Source: Sutterella parvirubra YIT 11816 (lineage in GTDB: Bacteria > Pseudomonadota > Gammaproteobacteria > Burkholderiales > Burkholderiaceae_F). Taken from it: a DNA stretch of 25,461 nucleotides. Position numbers and translations under genes: made by a program. The notes below the pieces were generated by a model that worked only from the letters and a program-made list of their open reading frames with translations, was not told where the DNA came from and made no database searches. The stretch spans positions 21,064 to 46,524 of the forward strand of contig NZ_JH605013.1 in assembly GCF_000250875.1 (NCBI RefSeq), given 5' to 3'. Shown piece after piece: positions 15,339 through 22,473 of this stretch (its first letter is position 1; each line of letters begins with the position of its first letter).

Positions 15339-15369
15339 GTTGCCTCTCGACGGACTGTCGACGGAATGC

Positions 15370-15407
15370 AAAGCGCGCCGCCCGGGGTCGAACCCCAAGC
15401 GGCGCGC
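15370..15407 (-). terminator. Intrinsic terminator after the flavoprotein gene
   Basis: On the minus strand a 15-bp stem, GCGCGCCGCTTGGGG with CCCCGGGCGGCGCGC (two G-U pairs), closes a 5-nt loop (TTCGA). TTT follows. It faces the suhB terminator between the convergent genes. Confidence 0.75.
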
Positions 15408-15450
15408 GTGGTCGGGCGTCAGGAAAGGACGGCAGGCCGACAGGACGGTG

Positions 15451-16935
15451 TTACGCGGTCTTTTCGTTCCCCGCGTTCGTACCGGCGATCTGGCCGTAGA
15501 CCATGCAGTCGAGAAGCGCGTTCCCGCCGACTCGGTTCGTGCCGTGGATGCCGCCCGTGATTTCGCCCGCGGCGTAGAGGCGCGGGATGACGGCGCCGGT
15601 CCAGTCGAGCACCTGAGCCTTCGTGTTGCAGTTGAGGCCGCCCATCGTGTGGTGGACGGTCATGCCGGTGTAGCAGGCCCAGAAGGGACCCTTCTCGATC
15701 TTCTTCGCGAGATTGCGTTCGGCCTTCCCGAAGTCTTCGTCCTTCTTCTTCTCGACGAAGCCGTTGTAGCGGGCGACGCCCGCTTCAAGGCCGTCGGGGT
15801 CGCACCCCATCTTCTGCGCGAGTTCGCGAAGCGTCGGCGCGGTCCATGCCTCGTTGATCGCGATGCCTTCTTCGACCGCCTTGTGAACCGCCGAGTTGTA
15901 GCTCTGATAGGTCTCGTCGTCGACCACGGTGTAGGCGTAGCGCTCGGGCGTGCCCAGCACCGCGTCGCGGATCACGTCGCGGCGGGAGCCCTCGTCGACG
16001 ATGCGGTTGCCGCGCGCGTCGGCGTAGATCGACTCGGCGACCTTGGTGTTCAGGATGATCTTCATCTTCTTCCCGGCGGGCGCGCCCGGGGTCGACTGGA
16101 TGAAGTCCATGCCGACCAGGTAGCCGCCGACGCGCACCGCGGCCATCATGACCTCGCCCGCGGTCGGATTCGGGAGATTGTCGGTGCCGAGTCCCTTGAT
16201 GCGCGGGTCGTGGAGTTCACGCAAGTACGCGTTCGCGCTGAAGCCGCCCGCGGCCAGCACGACGCCGCGGCGGGCGCGGTAGTACTTTTCGCCGTCCTTC
16301 GTCTGACAGCAGACGCCGCGGACGTCGCCCGACGTTGGCTTGTCGCGGATGATGTCCGTCACGCGGACGTTCCTCAGAATCGGAATCTTGCGCTCGTTGA
16401 TCGCCTTCATCAGCACCTGAACGTAACCGCGCCCCTTCGGTTCGACGGGCTGATGCGCACGCGGATAGAGGCCGCCGAACATCTGGAAGACCTTGGGTTC
16501 GAATTCCATCCCGAGGCTCTCCAGCCAGGTGACGGCGCCGTAGGCGTTTTTGCAGAGCGTCGCGACGCGCTCGGGGTCGCCGCGGAAGTCGCCCGCGGCC
16601 AAAGTCTGCTTGGCGTGAAGTTCCCAAGAGTCTTCGATGCCCTGCTTCGGTTGGCGCACCGGGTCCGCGGCGTTCATCTGGCCCTGCGCGAGCTGGGTAT
16701 TCCCGCCCGGGAAGGCCAGGCGTTCGAGAATGACGACTTTGGCGCCCGCATCGGCCGCGCGGATCGCGGCCGCCATCCCGGCACCGCCCGCGCCGACGAC
16801 GATCACGTCCCACGCGTCGTCCCAGCGGGTGGGCAGCATCGACGCTGCGGGACGCGCTTCGGCGAAGCCCGCCGCGCCGAGCGTGACGGCGCCTGCGGCG
16901 GCGCCTTCGAGGAAATGTCTGCGCTTGAGGTCCAT
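15451..16935 (-). CDS. Tat-exported FAD-dependent fumarate-reductase-like flavoprotein
   Basis: A 494-residue periplasmic flavoprotein of the fumarate reductase/flavocytochrome c group, which reduces alpha,beta-unsaturated acids as respiratory acceptors. The N-terminus has a twin-arginine signal (KRRHFLEGAAAGAVTLG), consistent with folded, FAD-loaded export. FAD binding is shown by VIVVGAGGAGMAAAIRAADA (44-63), ending in the VVILE strand, and by a C-terminal LYAAGEITGGIHGTNRVGGN. Active-site-like residues appear in VDEGSRRDVI and TVHHTMGG. No heme or FMN-binding domain is present in this chain, so an electron donor must come from elsewhere. AAGGAG lies nine bases before the ATG. The enzyme is firmly a reductase of this fold, but its substrate is unknown. 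Confidence 0.9.
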   Translation of the reverse strand: MDLKRRHFLEGAAAGAVTLGAAGFAEARPAASMLPTRWDDAWDVIVVGAGGAGMAAAIRAADAGAKVVILERLAFPGGNTQLAQGQMNAADPVRQPKQGIEDSWELHAKQTLAAGDFRGDPERVATLCKNAYGAVTWLESLGMEFEPKVFQMFGGLYPRAHQPVEPKGRGYVQVLMKAINERKIPILRNVRVTDIIRDKPTSGDVRGVCCQTKDGEKYYRARRGVVLAAGGFSANAYLRELHDPRIKGLGTDNLPNPTAGEVMMAAVRVGGYLVGMDFIQSTPGAPAGKKMKIILNTKVAESIYADARGNRIVDEGSRRDVIRDAVLGTPERYAYTVVDDETYQSYNSAVHKAVEEGIAINEAWTAPTLRELAQKMGCDPDGLEAGVARYNGFVEKKKDEDFGKAERNLAKKIEKGPFWACYTGMTVHHTMGGLNCNTKAQVLDWTGAVIPRLYAAGEITGGIHGTNRVGGNALLDCMVYGQIAGTNAGNEKTA

Positions 16936-17024
16936 GGTGAAGTTCTCCTTTCAGTGTGGTCTGATGCGGCCATCTTGCTCCCGGGACGTACGCGCGTAAG
17001 AGCCTTCGGAAGCACCGGAAGATC

Positions 17025-17042
17025 GAGGTTCGTCAAAACCTC
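17025..17042. repeat. Inverted repeat upstream of the flavoprotein gene
   Basis: GAGGTT-CGTCAA-AACCTC forms a perfect 6-bp inverted repeat about 90 bases before the flavoprotein start. A perfect palindrome, TACGCGCGTA (16989-16998), lies closer to the gene. Either could be a regulator site; no clear promoter for this gene is seen. Confidence 0.35.
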
Positions 17043-17104
17043 CGCGGACCGTCAGGCGTCCAAGTTCCCCCGGCCGGAAACGACTTTTTGCATTTTGCTC
17101 AGGC

Positions 17105-17151
17105 CCTTAAGGTTCAGTTAGGGTTCAGCGGATACCATGACCTTAAGTTCA
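17105..17151. promoter_or_regulatory. Tandem GGTTCAG direct repeats (OmpR/PhoB-type site candidate)
   Basis: GGTTCAG (17111-17117) is repeated at 17122-17128. The start-to-start distance is 11 bases (7 plus 4), the arrangement typical of OmpR/PhoB-class response-regulator sites. A wider repeat, CCTTAAGGTTCA (17105-17116) and CCTTAAGTTCA (17141-17151), surrounds them. A possible plus-strand -10 (TACCAT, 17133-17138) lies five bases past the second heptamer. The site lies between the flavoprotein gene and an otherwise unexplained terminator. Confidence 0.4.
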
Positions 17152-17290
17152 AACGAACGGTACTGCTTGCTTGGTCGCACGGACCGCTCGTTTCAGATTT
17201 CTGCGTCGAACGCCCCATCGCGATGATGCGGCCGACGTGGTCTCTCCTTTTGGGGCGCTCCGGATGTCGTGATCCGGAGCGCTTTTTTCT
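17140..17290 (+). ncRNA. Candidate small RNA ending at an orphan terminator
   Basis: The 419 bases between the flavoprotein start and mutS hold no protein gene on the plus strand that I can support. Yet a very strong plus-strand intrinsic terminator ends at 17288. Upstream are a possible promoter region (17111-17138) and a GGTC-GCACG-GACC hairpin. A small RNA of about 150 nt is the simplest explanation. The 5' end is a guess. Confidence 0.35.
17255..17288 (+). terminator. Strong intrinsic terminator with no gene upstream
   Basis: GCGCTCCGGAT (17255-17265) and ATCCGGAGCGC (17272-17282) form a perfect 11-bp stem with a 6-nt loop, followed by TTTTTT. It reads in the plus direction just before the mutS promoter. 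The nearest gene on its left is on the other strand. Confidence 0.85.
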
Positions 17291-17310
17291 TGTCCGCACG
17301 TGCCGCCCGT

Positions 17311-17335
17311 TAAAATGACGGTCTTTCTTTGACCG
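17311..17335 (+). promoter_or_regulatory. mutS -10 box and 5' hairpin
   Basis: TAAAAT at 17311-17316 is a good -10 (the -35 TTGTCC is at a short 15-bp spacing). CGGTC-TTTCTTT-GACCG (17319-17335) follows at the expected transcription start, leaving a leader of only about 30 bases to the ATG. Confidence 0.45.
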
Positions 17336-17354
17336 CCTGCTCCGCGTCCCTCTC

Positions 17355-20030
17355 ATGGATCCCATCGCCACCGACAGCACCGCCTTCGCCGACATCGACA
17401 GCCTCACGCCCGCCATGCGCCAGTTCGCCGAGGTGAAGCTCCGTTATCCCGGCACGCTCGTGCTCTTCCGCATGGGCGACTTCTACGAGACGTTCTTCGA
17501 CGACGCGGGGAAGGCCAACCGCCTGATCGGCATCACGTTGACGAAGCGCGGCAAGCTCGCCGACGGGACGCCCATTCCGATGGCGGGCATTCCGGCGGTC
17601 TCCCTGGACGGCTACATCGCGCGGCTCGTCAAGATGGGCGAGAGCGTCGTGATCGTCGAGCAGCAGGGCGAGCCCGGCAAGGCCGCGACGATGGTGAGGA
17701 AGATCTCCCGCATCATCACGCCGGGGACGCTCACCGAAACGAGCCTTCTCCCTGAAAAGGAGGACGCGGTGCTCCTGGCGCTCGAGCCGCCCGCCAAGAA
17801 GGACGGCGCCTGGGGCTTCGTCTGGCTCACGCTCTCGAACGGCGACTTCCGCGCGTCGGAAGTCCCGGCGGCGAGCTTCGCGGGCGAAGTCGCGCGCATC
17901 AATCCTTCCGAGATCCTCGCGCCCGAAAAAATTGCGCGGCAGCTCCGGAGCGACCTCCCCGGCCGCACGGTGACGCCCTTGCCCGCGTGGCACTTCGACG
18001 CGGAGCACGGCGAAGCCGCCCTCAAGAAGCTCTTCTCGGTCGAGACGCTCGACGCGTGGGACCTGAAGGACCGCACGGCCATCCTCGCCGCCGCCAACGC
18101 GCTTCTCGACTACACCGCGGAGACGCAGGTCGACATGATGCCCTTCATCGCGCCGATCGTCGTCGAGCGCGAGAGCGAATTCGTCGTGATCGACCCGGCG
18201 TCGCGCCGCAACCTTGAAATTTCCGAATCGATCCGCCGGGACACCGACGCGGTGACGCTCTTTTCCGTCCTCGACGGCTGCGGCACCTCGATGGGGAGCC
18301 GCGAGCTTCGTCGGCGGCTTCATCAGCCGCTTCGCGACGCGGCGCTGGCGCGCCGCCGTCACGACGAGATCGGCGCCTTCGTCGAGAACGAAGCGCTTCG
18401 CCGCGACATGCTGGACGCCTTCCGCCGCGTCCCCGACATCGAACGCATCACGAGCCGCATCGCGTTGGGGAGCGTGCGCCCGCGCGAACTCGCGTCGCTT
18501 CGCGACGCCATTCCCGTCGCGATGGAGCTCTCCGAAAAGCTCAAGGCCTCGGGCGAGCCCGGGCTCGGACAACTCGCCGCGGAACTTCAGCCCGACCCTT
18601 CGATTTTCGAGCGGCTCTCCAAAGCGCTCTTGGACGAGCCCGCCGTCAATCTCCGCGACGGCGACGTGATCCGCGGGGGCTACGACGAAGAGCTCGACCA
18701 ACTCCGCACGCTTCGCGACAACACGGGCCAGTTCCTCATCGACCTGGAAACGCGCGAGCGCGCCGCGACGGGCATTCAGACGCTTCGCGTCGAATACAAC
18801 AAGGTCCACGGCTTCTACATCGAGGTGACGAAGGCGCAGGCCGGGAACGTCCCGGTGCACTACCACCGCCGCCAGACGCTCAAGAACACCGAGCGCTACA
18901 TCACGCCCGAACTCAAAGACTACGAAGACAAGGCGCTCTCCGCCAAGGAGCGCTCGTCCGCGCTCGAGCGTTCGCTCTACGACGACGTGGTCGGGATGCT
19001 TCAACCCAAAAGCGCCGAACTCATGGCGTTCGCGCATGCGTTGGCCGCGCTCGACGTCGCGGCGGCCTTGGCCGAGCACGCCGCGTCGCGCAGCTGGGTG
19101 CGGCCCGAACTCACCGCGAAGACCGGGATCCGCATCGAGGCGGGGCGCCACCCGGTGATCGAGACGATGGTCGAGACCTACGTCCCGAACGACTGCGAAC
19201 TGAAGGACGGCCGCCGCATGCTCGTCATCACGGGCCCCAACATGGGCGGCAAGTCCACCTACATGCGAAGCGTCGCGCTGATCGTGCTCCTCGCCTGGGC
19301 GGGAAGCTTCGTGCCGGCCGCATCCGCGCAGATCGGTCCCGTCGACCGCATCCACACCCGCATCGGCGCCTCGGACGACCTCTCGCGCGGGCAGTCGACC
19401 TTCATGGTCGAGATGACCGAAGCCGCCGCGATCCTCCACCAGGCGACGCCGCAGAGCCTCGTTCTGATGGACGAAATCGGCCGCGGCACGTCGACCTACG
19501 ACGGGCTCTCGCTCGCGGGCGCGATCGCGCAGGCGTTGGTCGAAGAGACGCGCTCGCTCACGCTCTTCGCGACGCACTACTTCGAGCTCACGTCCCTGGC
19601 CGAATCGCTTCGCGAAGTCGCCAACGTCCACGTCTCCGCCACGCAGTCGAAGTCGCGGATCGTGTTCCTGCATGAGATCGCCGAAGGGCCCGCGAACAGG
19701 AGCTACGGCATCGCCGTCGCGAAGTTGGCCGGGATCCCCGCGCACGTCGTGCGCCGCGCACGCACGTTCCTCACCAAGCTCGAAAACGCGGGCTCGGCGG
19801 GGGCGCCGCAGCCCGGGCTCTTCACGGACGGCTTCTGGGCGCCCGAGGACGTCGCCGCCGACATCCTCCCCGAGGTGGAAGAACTCCCGCCCGAAGCCGA
19901 ACCCTCGATGCGGCTCGCGGAAAAGCTGGCGAACCTCGACGTCGACAACCTCTCGCCCCGCGACGCCTTGGCGATGCTCTTCGAGCTCTCGCACGAGGCC
20001 GGCCGGATCTTCGGCAGAGATCAGGATTAA
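17355..20030 (+). CDS. mutS: DNA mismatch repair protein MutS
   Basis: MutS recognises mispairs and, with MutL, starts mismatch repair. The 891-residue protein has the mismatch-contact Phe-x-Glu in GDFYETF (Phe43, Glu45), the clamp and lever core, and the C-terminal ATPase. Walker A GPNMGGKST lies near 627-635. The SRGQSTFMVEMTEAAAIL signature segment follows. Walker B LVLMDEIGRGTSTYDG is near 704, and ATHYFELT stands after it. The C-terminal dimer region is present, so length is slightly above the 850-860 usual. No Shine-Dalgarno precedes the ATG (GCGTCCCTCTC). It is a single gene on the plus strand. Confidence 0.98.
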   Translation: MDPIATDSTAFADIDSLTPAMRQFAEVKLRYPGTLVLFRMGDFYETFFDDAGKANRLIGITLTKRGKLADGTPIPMAGIPAVSLDGYIARLVKMGESVVIVEQQGEPGKAATMVRKISRIITPGTLTETSLLPEKEDAVLLALEPPAKKDGAWGFVWLTLSNGDFRASEVPAASFAGEVARINPSEILAPEKIARQLRSDLPGRTVTPLPAWHFDAEHGEAALKKLFSVETLDAWDLKDRTAILAAANALLDYTAETQVDMMPFIAPIVVERESEFVVIDPASRRNLEISESIRRDTDAVTLFSVLDGCGTSMGSRELRRRLHQPLRDAALARRRHDEIGAFVENEALRRDMLDAFRRVPDIERITSRIALGSVRPRELASLRDAIPVAMELSEKLKASGEPGLGQLAAELQPDPSIFERLSKALLDEPAVNLRDGDVIRGGYDEELDQLRTLRDNTGQFLIDLETRERAATGIQTLRVEYNKVHGFYIEVTKAQAGNVPVHYHRRQTLKNTERYITPELKDYEDKALSAKERSSALERSLYDDVVGMLQPKSAELMAFAHALAALDVAAALAEHAASRSWVRPELTAKTGIRIEAGRHPVIETMVETYVPNDCELKDGRRMLVITGPNMGGKSTYMRSVALIVLLAWAGSFVPAASAQIGPVDRIHTRIGASDDLSRGQSTFMVEMTEAAAILHQATPQSLVLMDEIGRGTSTYDGLSLAGAIAQALVEETRSLTLFATHYFELTSLAESLREVANVHVSATQSKSRIVFLHEIAEGPANRSYGIAVAKLAGIPAHVVRRARTFLTKLENAGSAGAPQPGLFTDGFWAPEDVAADILPEVEELPPEAEPSMRLAEKLANLDVDNLSPRDALAMLFELSHEAGRIFGRDQD

Positions 20031-20033
20031 CCC

Positions 20034-20051
20034 CTATTAGTCGACCAATAG
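20034..20051. promoter_or_regulatory. 18-bp near-palindrome, possible GntR operator
   Basis: CTATTAGTCGACCAATAG is a palindrome with a single mismatched symmetric pair, centred on GTCGAC. It lies in the -35 zone of the gntR promoter, just after the mutS stop. FCD-type GntR proteins commonly bind GT-N-AC palindromes of this kind, so autoregulation is plausible but not shown. Confidence 0.5.
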
Positions 20052-20066
20052 ACCGGCCCGCCCGAC

Positions 20067-20119
20067 TACAATGAGGACGTTTTCCGAAAGCCGGAGAACG
20101 TCCTCTCTTTTCCCGCCCA
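20067..20119 (+). promoter_or_regulatory. gntR -10 box with leader terminator-like hairpin
   Basis: TACAAT (20067-20072) is followed directly by a 14-bp hairpin: 20073-20086 (begins GAGGACGTT) pairs with 20092-20105 (ends AACGTCCTC), with one G-U pair and a 5-nt loop. TCTTTT then follows. It may terminate mutS transcription, act as a 5'-leader attenuator for gntR, or both. TCTCTTTTCCCGCCCA (20104-20119) is identical to the suhB leader. Confidence 0.65.
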
Positions 20120-20143
20120 GACAAGAAAATCGAAGGAAACGCC

Positions 20144-20824
20144 GTGGATCCTTACGCCGAGACGCCCTGCGAAGAGGAACAGCTCTTCCGCGAGATTCAT
20201 CAGTACATCCTCAACCAGTCGAAGTCCGGCAAGAAGATCGACACGGAAAACGAACTGGCCCGCCGCTTCAACATCACGCGCTACAAGGTCCGCAAGGCCT
20301 TGGGTGTGCTCTCCCAGATGGGGATCATCGACCGCAAACCGAAGCGCGGGATGAAGCTTCTCGATCTCGGCCCCAAGAACATCTCGACCCAGATCCAGAC
20401 GCAGATGGACGTCGCGAACTTCGACGTGCGCGAATTCATCGAGGCGCGCCTCCTGATCGAGGTCGACATCATCCCGCTCGCGATCCGCCGCATGACGCCC
20501 GCACTCCTCGGGCGCTTGGAAGACGCGATCAACCGCATCGAGGCCTACGCGAACAACCCGCGCGAAGCCGACCGTTGGGACCGCGAATTCCACCTGCTTC
20601 TTCTCGAAGCCTGCGGGAACCGCGTGCTTCAGGTCTTCTCCGCGGCGCTCGTCACGTACTTCGACAAGACGACGGACCGGCTCCCGAACGATCCGCACTT
20701 CTTCATCGACGTCGCGATGAAGGAGCGCGAGCTCCTGAACGCGATCAAGCTGGGCGACGTCGAGCGCGCGAAGGCGCTCCTCTCCTCGCACTTGAGCGAG
20801 CAGATCACGATCGTGCCGAACTGA
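20144..20824 (+). CDS. GntR-family transcriptional regulator (FCD/FadR subfamily)
   Basis: A 226-residue cytosolic regulator. Residues about 10-72 form a winged helix-turn-helix with the recognition part ENELARRFNITRYKVRKALG and wing GIIDRKPKRG. Residues about 90-220 form the all-helical FCD ligand domain (FDVREFIEARLLIEVDIIPL, then WDREFHLLLLEACGNRVL), which often binds small carboxylates through a metal. The start is GTG at 20144-20146, with AAGGAA about six bases ahead. A strong terminator follows. Its targets may include itself and the neighbouring P1 peptidase or the ABC transporter, but no matching operator is visible at those genes. Confidence 0.88.
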   Translation: MDPYAETPCEEEQLFREIHQYILNQSKSGKKIDTENELARRFNITRYKVRKALGVLSQMGIIDRKPKRGMKLLDLGPKNISTQIQTQMDVANFDVREFIEARLLIEVDIIPLAIRRMTPALLGRLEDAINRIEAYANNPREADRWDREFHLLLLEACGNRVLQVFSAALVTYFDKTTDRLPNDPHFFIDVAMKERELLNAIKLGDVERAKALLSSHLSEQITIVPN

Positions 20825-20853
20825 GTTCCGCACCAGGAATCCTGAATCGAAGG

Positions 20854-20880
20854 CGGCCGGAGGAATCCTCCGGCCGTTTC
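20854..20880 (+). terminator. Intrinsic terminator after gntR
   Basis: CGGCCGGAGGA (20854-20864) and TCCTCCGGCCG (20866-20876) form an 11-bp palindromic stem with one central base, followed by TTTCGCTTGTT. It separates convergent gntR and the P1 peptidase. Confidence 0.75.
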
Positions 20881-20914
20881 GCTTGTTGGGGCTGGGGGCG
20901 TCGCCCCCGTGCGC

Positions 20915-22090
20915 TTACTTCGCGTCCTTCAGAACGCCGTGCTCCCGGAGCATCCCGAGCACCTGGTCTACGGGCAGCGCCGTGACGGTCTTCCCGTCGA
21001 AACCCGTGACGTCATGCGCGCGGAAGAGCGAATTCAGAACCGCCTCTTCGGTCGCCTCGATCGCCGCCATGAAGATGGGCGTCATGTCGTCGTTTCGGAC
21101 GAGCTTCTTCTCTTCGAGCGTCAGGTCGTCGGCATTGTGCGGCACGCGGAGGTTCTTCGCCGTTGAGAACGCGATCACGAAGTCACCCGACCCGTTCGAG
21201 GCGATCCCGCCCGACTTCGTCATTCCCATGAAGGCGCGCTTCGCCAGGCGCTCGAGGTTGCGGCCGTCCAGAGGAGCGTCGGTCGCGACGATCATCATGA
21301 TGGAGCCGTCGGCACTCTCAATTTCCTTCTGGTAGGGATAGCGCCCCAAGGTCTTCCCCACTTCGACGCCTTTGACGTTCAGGAGTCCCCCGAAATTCGA
21401 CTGCACGAGAACGCCCACGGTCCAGCCGCCCATCGACTTCGGGAGAACGCGCGAGGCCGTACCGATCCCGGCCTTGAAGCCGAACGCGACCGTGCCGCAG
21501 CCCGCGCCCACGACGCCCTCCTCGACCGGCCCGGTCTTGGCGCCCTCTATGGCGGCGAGCACGTCCGAAGACTTCACGAAGCGCGAGCGGATGTCGTTGA
21601 CGCCGCCGTCGTTCGTTTCGCCCACGACGCCGTTGACGCTCCGCACGTCGGCGTTCTCAGGAAAGGAAAACGTGTAGTCGATGATGCCGTCCAAACCCGC
21701 CGCGACGTTGAGCGTGTTCGTGAGCACGATCGGCGTTTCGAGATTTCCGAGTTCCTTCACCTGCGGGTAGCCCGTCATCTTGCCGAAAGCGTTCCCGAGG
21801 AAGATGCCGGCCGGGACCTTGTTCTGGAAGACGTTCTCCGCATGCGGGAGGATGGCCGTCACGCCCGTGTTCATGCCCTTGGCGTCGTCGATGAGGCTCA
21901 CCTGGCCGACCAAAACGCCCTCGACGTCCGTGATCGCGTTCCACTTTCCGGGCTGCAGCACGCCGATTTCAATGCCGAGATCGCGCACCCGGGGCTTCAC
22001 GTCGTCCGCCGCCAAGGCGCCCGAGGCAAGCACCGCACCGAGGCCGACGGCAACGCCCGCCGCCAGTATCGTCTTCTTCGCATCCTTCAT
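20915..22090 (-). CDS. Exported P1-family aminopeptidase (DmpA/BapA-like)
   Basis: A 391-residue self-cleaving Ntn-type peptidase related to DmpA (L-aminopeptidase/D-esterase) and BapA (beta-aminopeptidase). Residues 1-27 are a signal peptide (MKDAKKTILAAGVAVGLGAV, cleavage near ALA-AD), so it is periplasmic. GDG-like loops and VQSNFGGLLNVKG occur before the processing site. The Gly262-Ser263 bond in SADGSIMMIVATDAPL is where the family cleaves itself, leaving Ser263 as the N-terminal nucleophile. ATG 22088-22090 has AAGGAGG six bases ahead and gives the signal peptide; the longer start at 22114 is rejected. It probably trims short or unusual peptides, alongside the M20 enzymes and the ABC uptake genes nearby. 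Confidence 0.88.
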   Translation of the reverse strand: MKDAKKTILAAGVAVGLGAVLASGALAADDVKPRVRDLGIEIGVLQPGKWNAITDVEGVLVGQVSLIDDAKGMNTGVTAILPHAENVFQNKVPAGIFLGNAFGKMTGYPQVKELGNLETPIVLTNTLNVAAGLDGIIDYTFSFPENADVRSVNGVVGETNDGGVNDIRSRFVKSSDVLAAIEGAKTGPVEEGVVGAGCGTVAFGFKAGIGTASRVLPKSMGGWTVGVLVQSNFGGLLNVKGVEVGKTLGRYPYQKEIESADGSIMMIVATDAPLDGRNLERLAKRAFMGMTKSGGIASNGSGDFVIAFSTAKNLRVPHNADDLTLEEKKLVRNDDMTPIFMAAIEATEEAVLNSLFRAHDVTGFDGKTVTALPVDQVLGMLREHGVLKDAK

Positions 22091-22153
22091 GAAGAACCTC
22101 CTTTGCGTAGGCAACCCGAGGAGCCCTCGGGCCGCGTGAGTTTCGTCGAATCA

Positions 22154-22183
22154 AGTCTAAGTCCGTCCTTTTCCCGGTTTCAA
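22154..22183 (-). promoter_or_regulatory. Candidate promoter of the P1 peptidase gene
   Basis: The minus strand reads TTGAAA (22178-22183), 18 bp, then TAGACT (22154-22159). The -35 matches five of six and the -10 four of six consensus bases. A 13-bp palindrome, CGGTTTGAAACCG, covers the -35 box and may be an operator. Confidence 0.5.
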
Positions 22184-22239
22184 ACCGCCTCCAAGGAAAG
22201 TTTCCAAGCGTCTCCGGATACGCCCACCATGCCGGATCC

Positions 22240-22297
22240 TTGACACTTCTCCTAGGTTCTTCGGCTTATTGCGCGCCGCGGAATCTTCCTCCACAAT
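22240..22297 (+). promoter_or_regulatory. Candidate promoters of the Trp leader / ABC operon
   Basis: A perfect -35, TTGACA (22240-22245), has a poor -10 (GCTTAT at 18 bp). A second possibility is TTGCGC (22269-22274), 17 bp, CACAAT (22292-22297). The second would make the leader ORF at 22308 almost leaderless. ATGGT-TCTC-ACCAT (22296-22309) is a perfect inverted repeat at that second start. I cannot choose between them. Confidence 0.45.
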
Positions 22298-22307
22298 GGT
22301 TCTCACC

Positions 22308-22418
22308 ATGACGAACACCGACACCCTCCGCACGCACGCAGGCGAAGCCGGAAGCACCGCGCTTTCGATGACCCTTCGCTGGTGGCACCGCTTCGAAACG
22401 ATGCGGGCCCGGGGTTGA
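22308..22418 (+). CDS. Tryptophan-type attenuator leader peptide
   Basis: A 36-codon ORF ending TGA at 22416-22418. It carries two consecutive TGG codons (22380-22385) near its end, in LRWWHRFETM. It is followed within 35 bases by an antiterminator and an intrinsic terminator. That is the layout of a transcription-attenuation leader, where a ribosome stalled on uncharged tRNA-Trp lets the downstream genes be read. An in-frame ATG at 22296 could add four residues. No Shine-Dalgarno is seen. The next gene is not a trp biosynthesis gene but an ABC transporter protein, which is the odd part. Coding evidence is positional and by codon content only. Confidence 0.6.
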   Translation: MTNTDTLRTHAGEAGSTALSMTLRWWHRFETMRARG

Positions 22419-22463
22419 TTCGTCCCCACATTCCGTCAACAACGACGAAGAGCCCGCGGAATG
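22411..22463 (+). promoter_or_regulatory. Alternative antiterminator / pause structures of the leader
   Basis: CATTCCG (22429-22435) is perfectly complementary to CGGAATG (22457-22463), which takes up the loop and part of both arms of the terminator. A competing upstream pairing is GGGG (22411-22414) with CCCC (22424-22427). A ribosome held at the Trp codons would free the first pairing; one that runs to the stop would cover the region ahead of it. The 2:3 pairing is clear; the 1:2 pairing is weak. Confidence 0.55.
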
Positions 22464-22473
22464 CGGGCTTTTT
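22451..22473 (+). terminator. Attenuator terminator before the ABC operon
   Basis: AGCCCGC (22451-22457) and GCGGGCT (22463-22469) form a perfect 7-bp stem with a 5-nt loop (GGAAT). The T-run is 22469-22473. It lies 57 bases ahead of the substrate-binding-protein ATG. Confidence 0.85.

Noticed and set aside
17088..17318. 76-residue plus-strand ORF before mutS
   Set aside because: It runs through a strong terminator and the mutS -10 box, has no ribosome-binding site and resembles nothing known.
17310..19994. Long minus-strand ORF (894 residues) across mutS
   Set aside because: Antisense to mutS; no recognisable motif and strongly biased composition.
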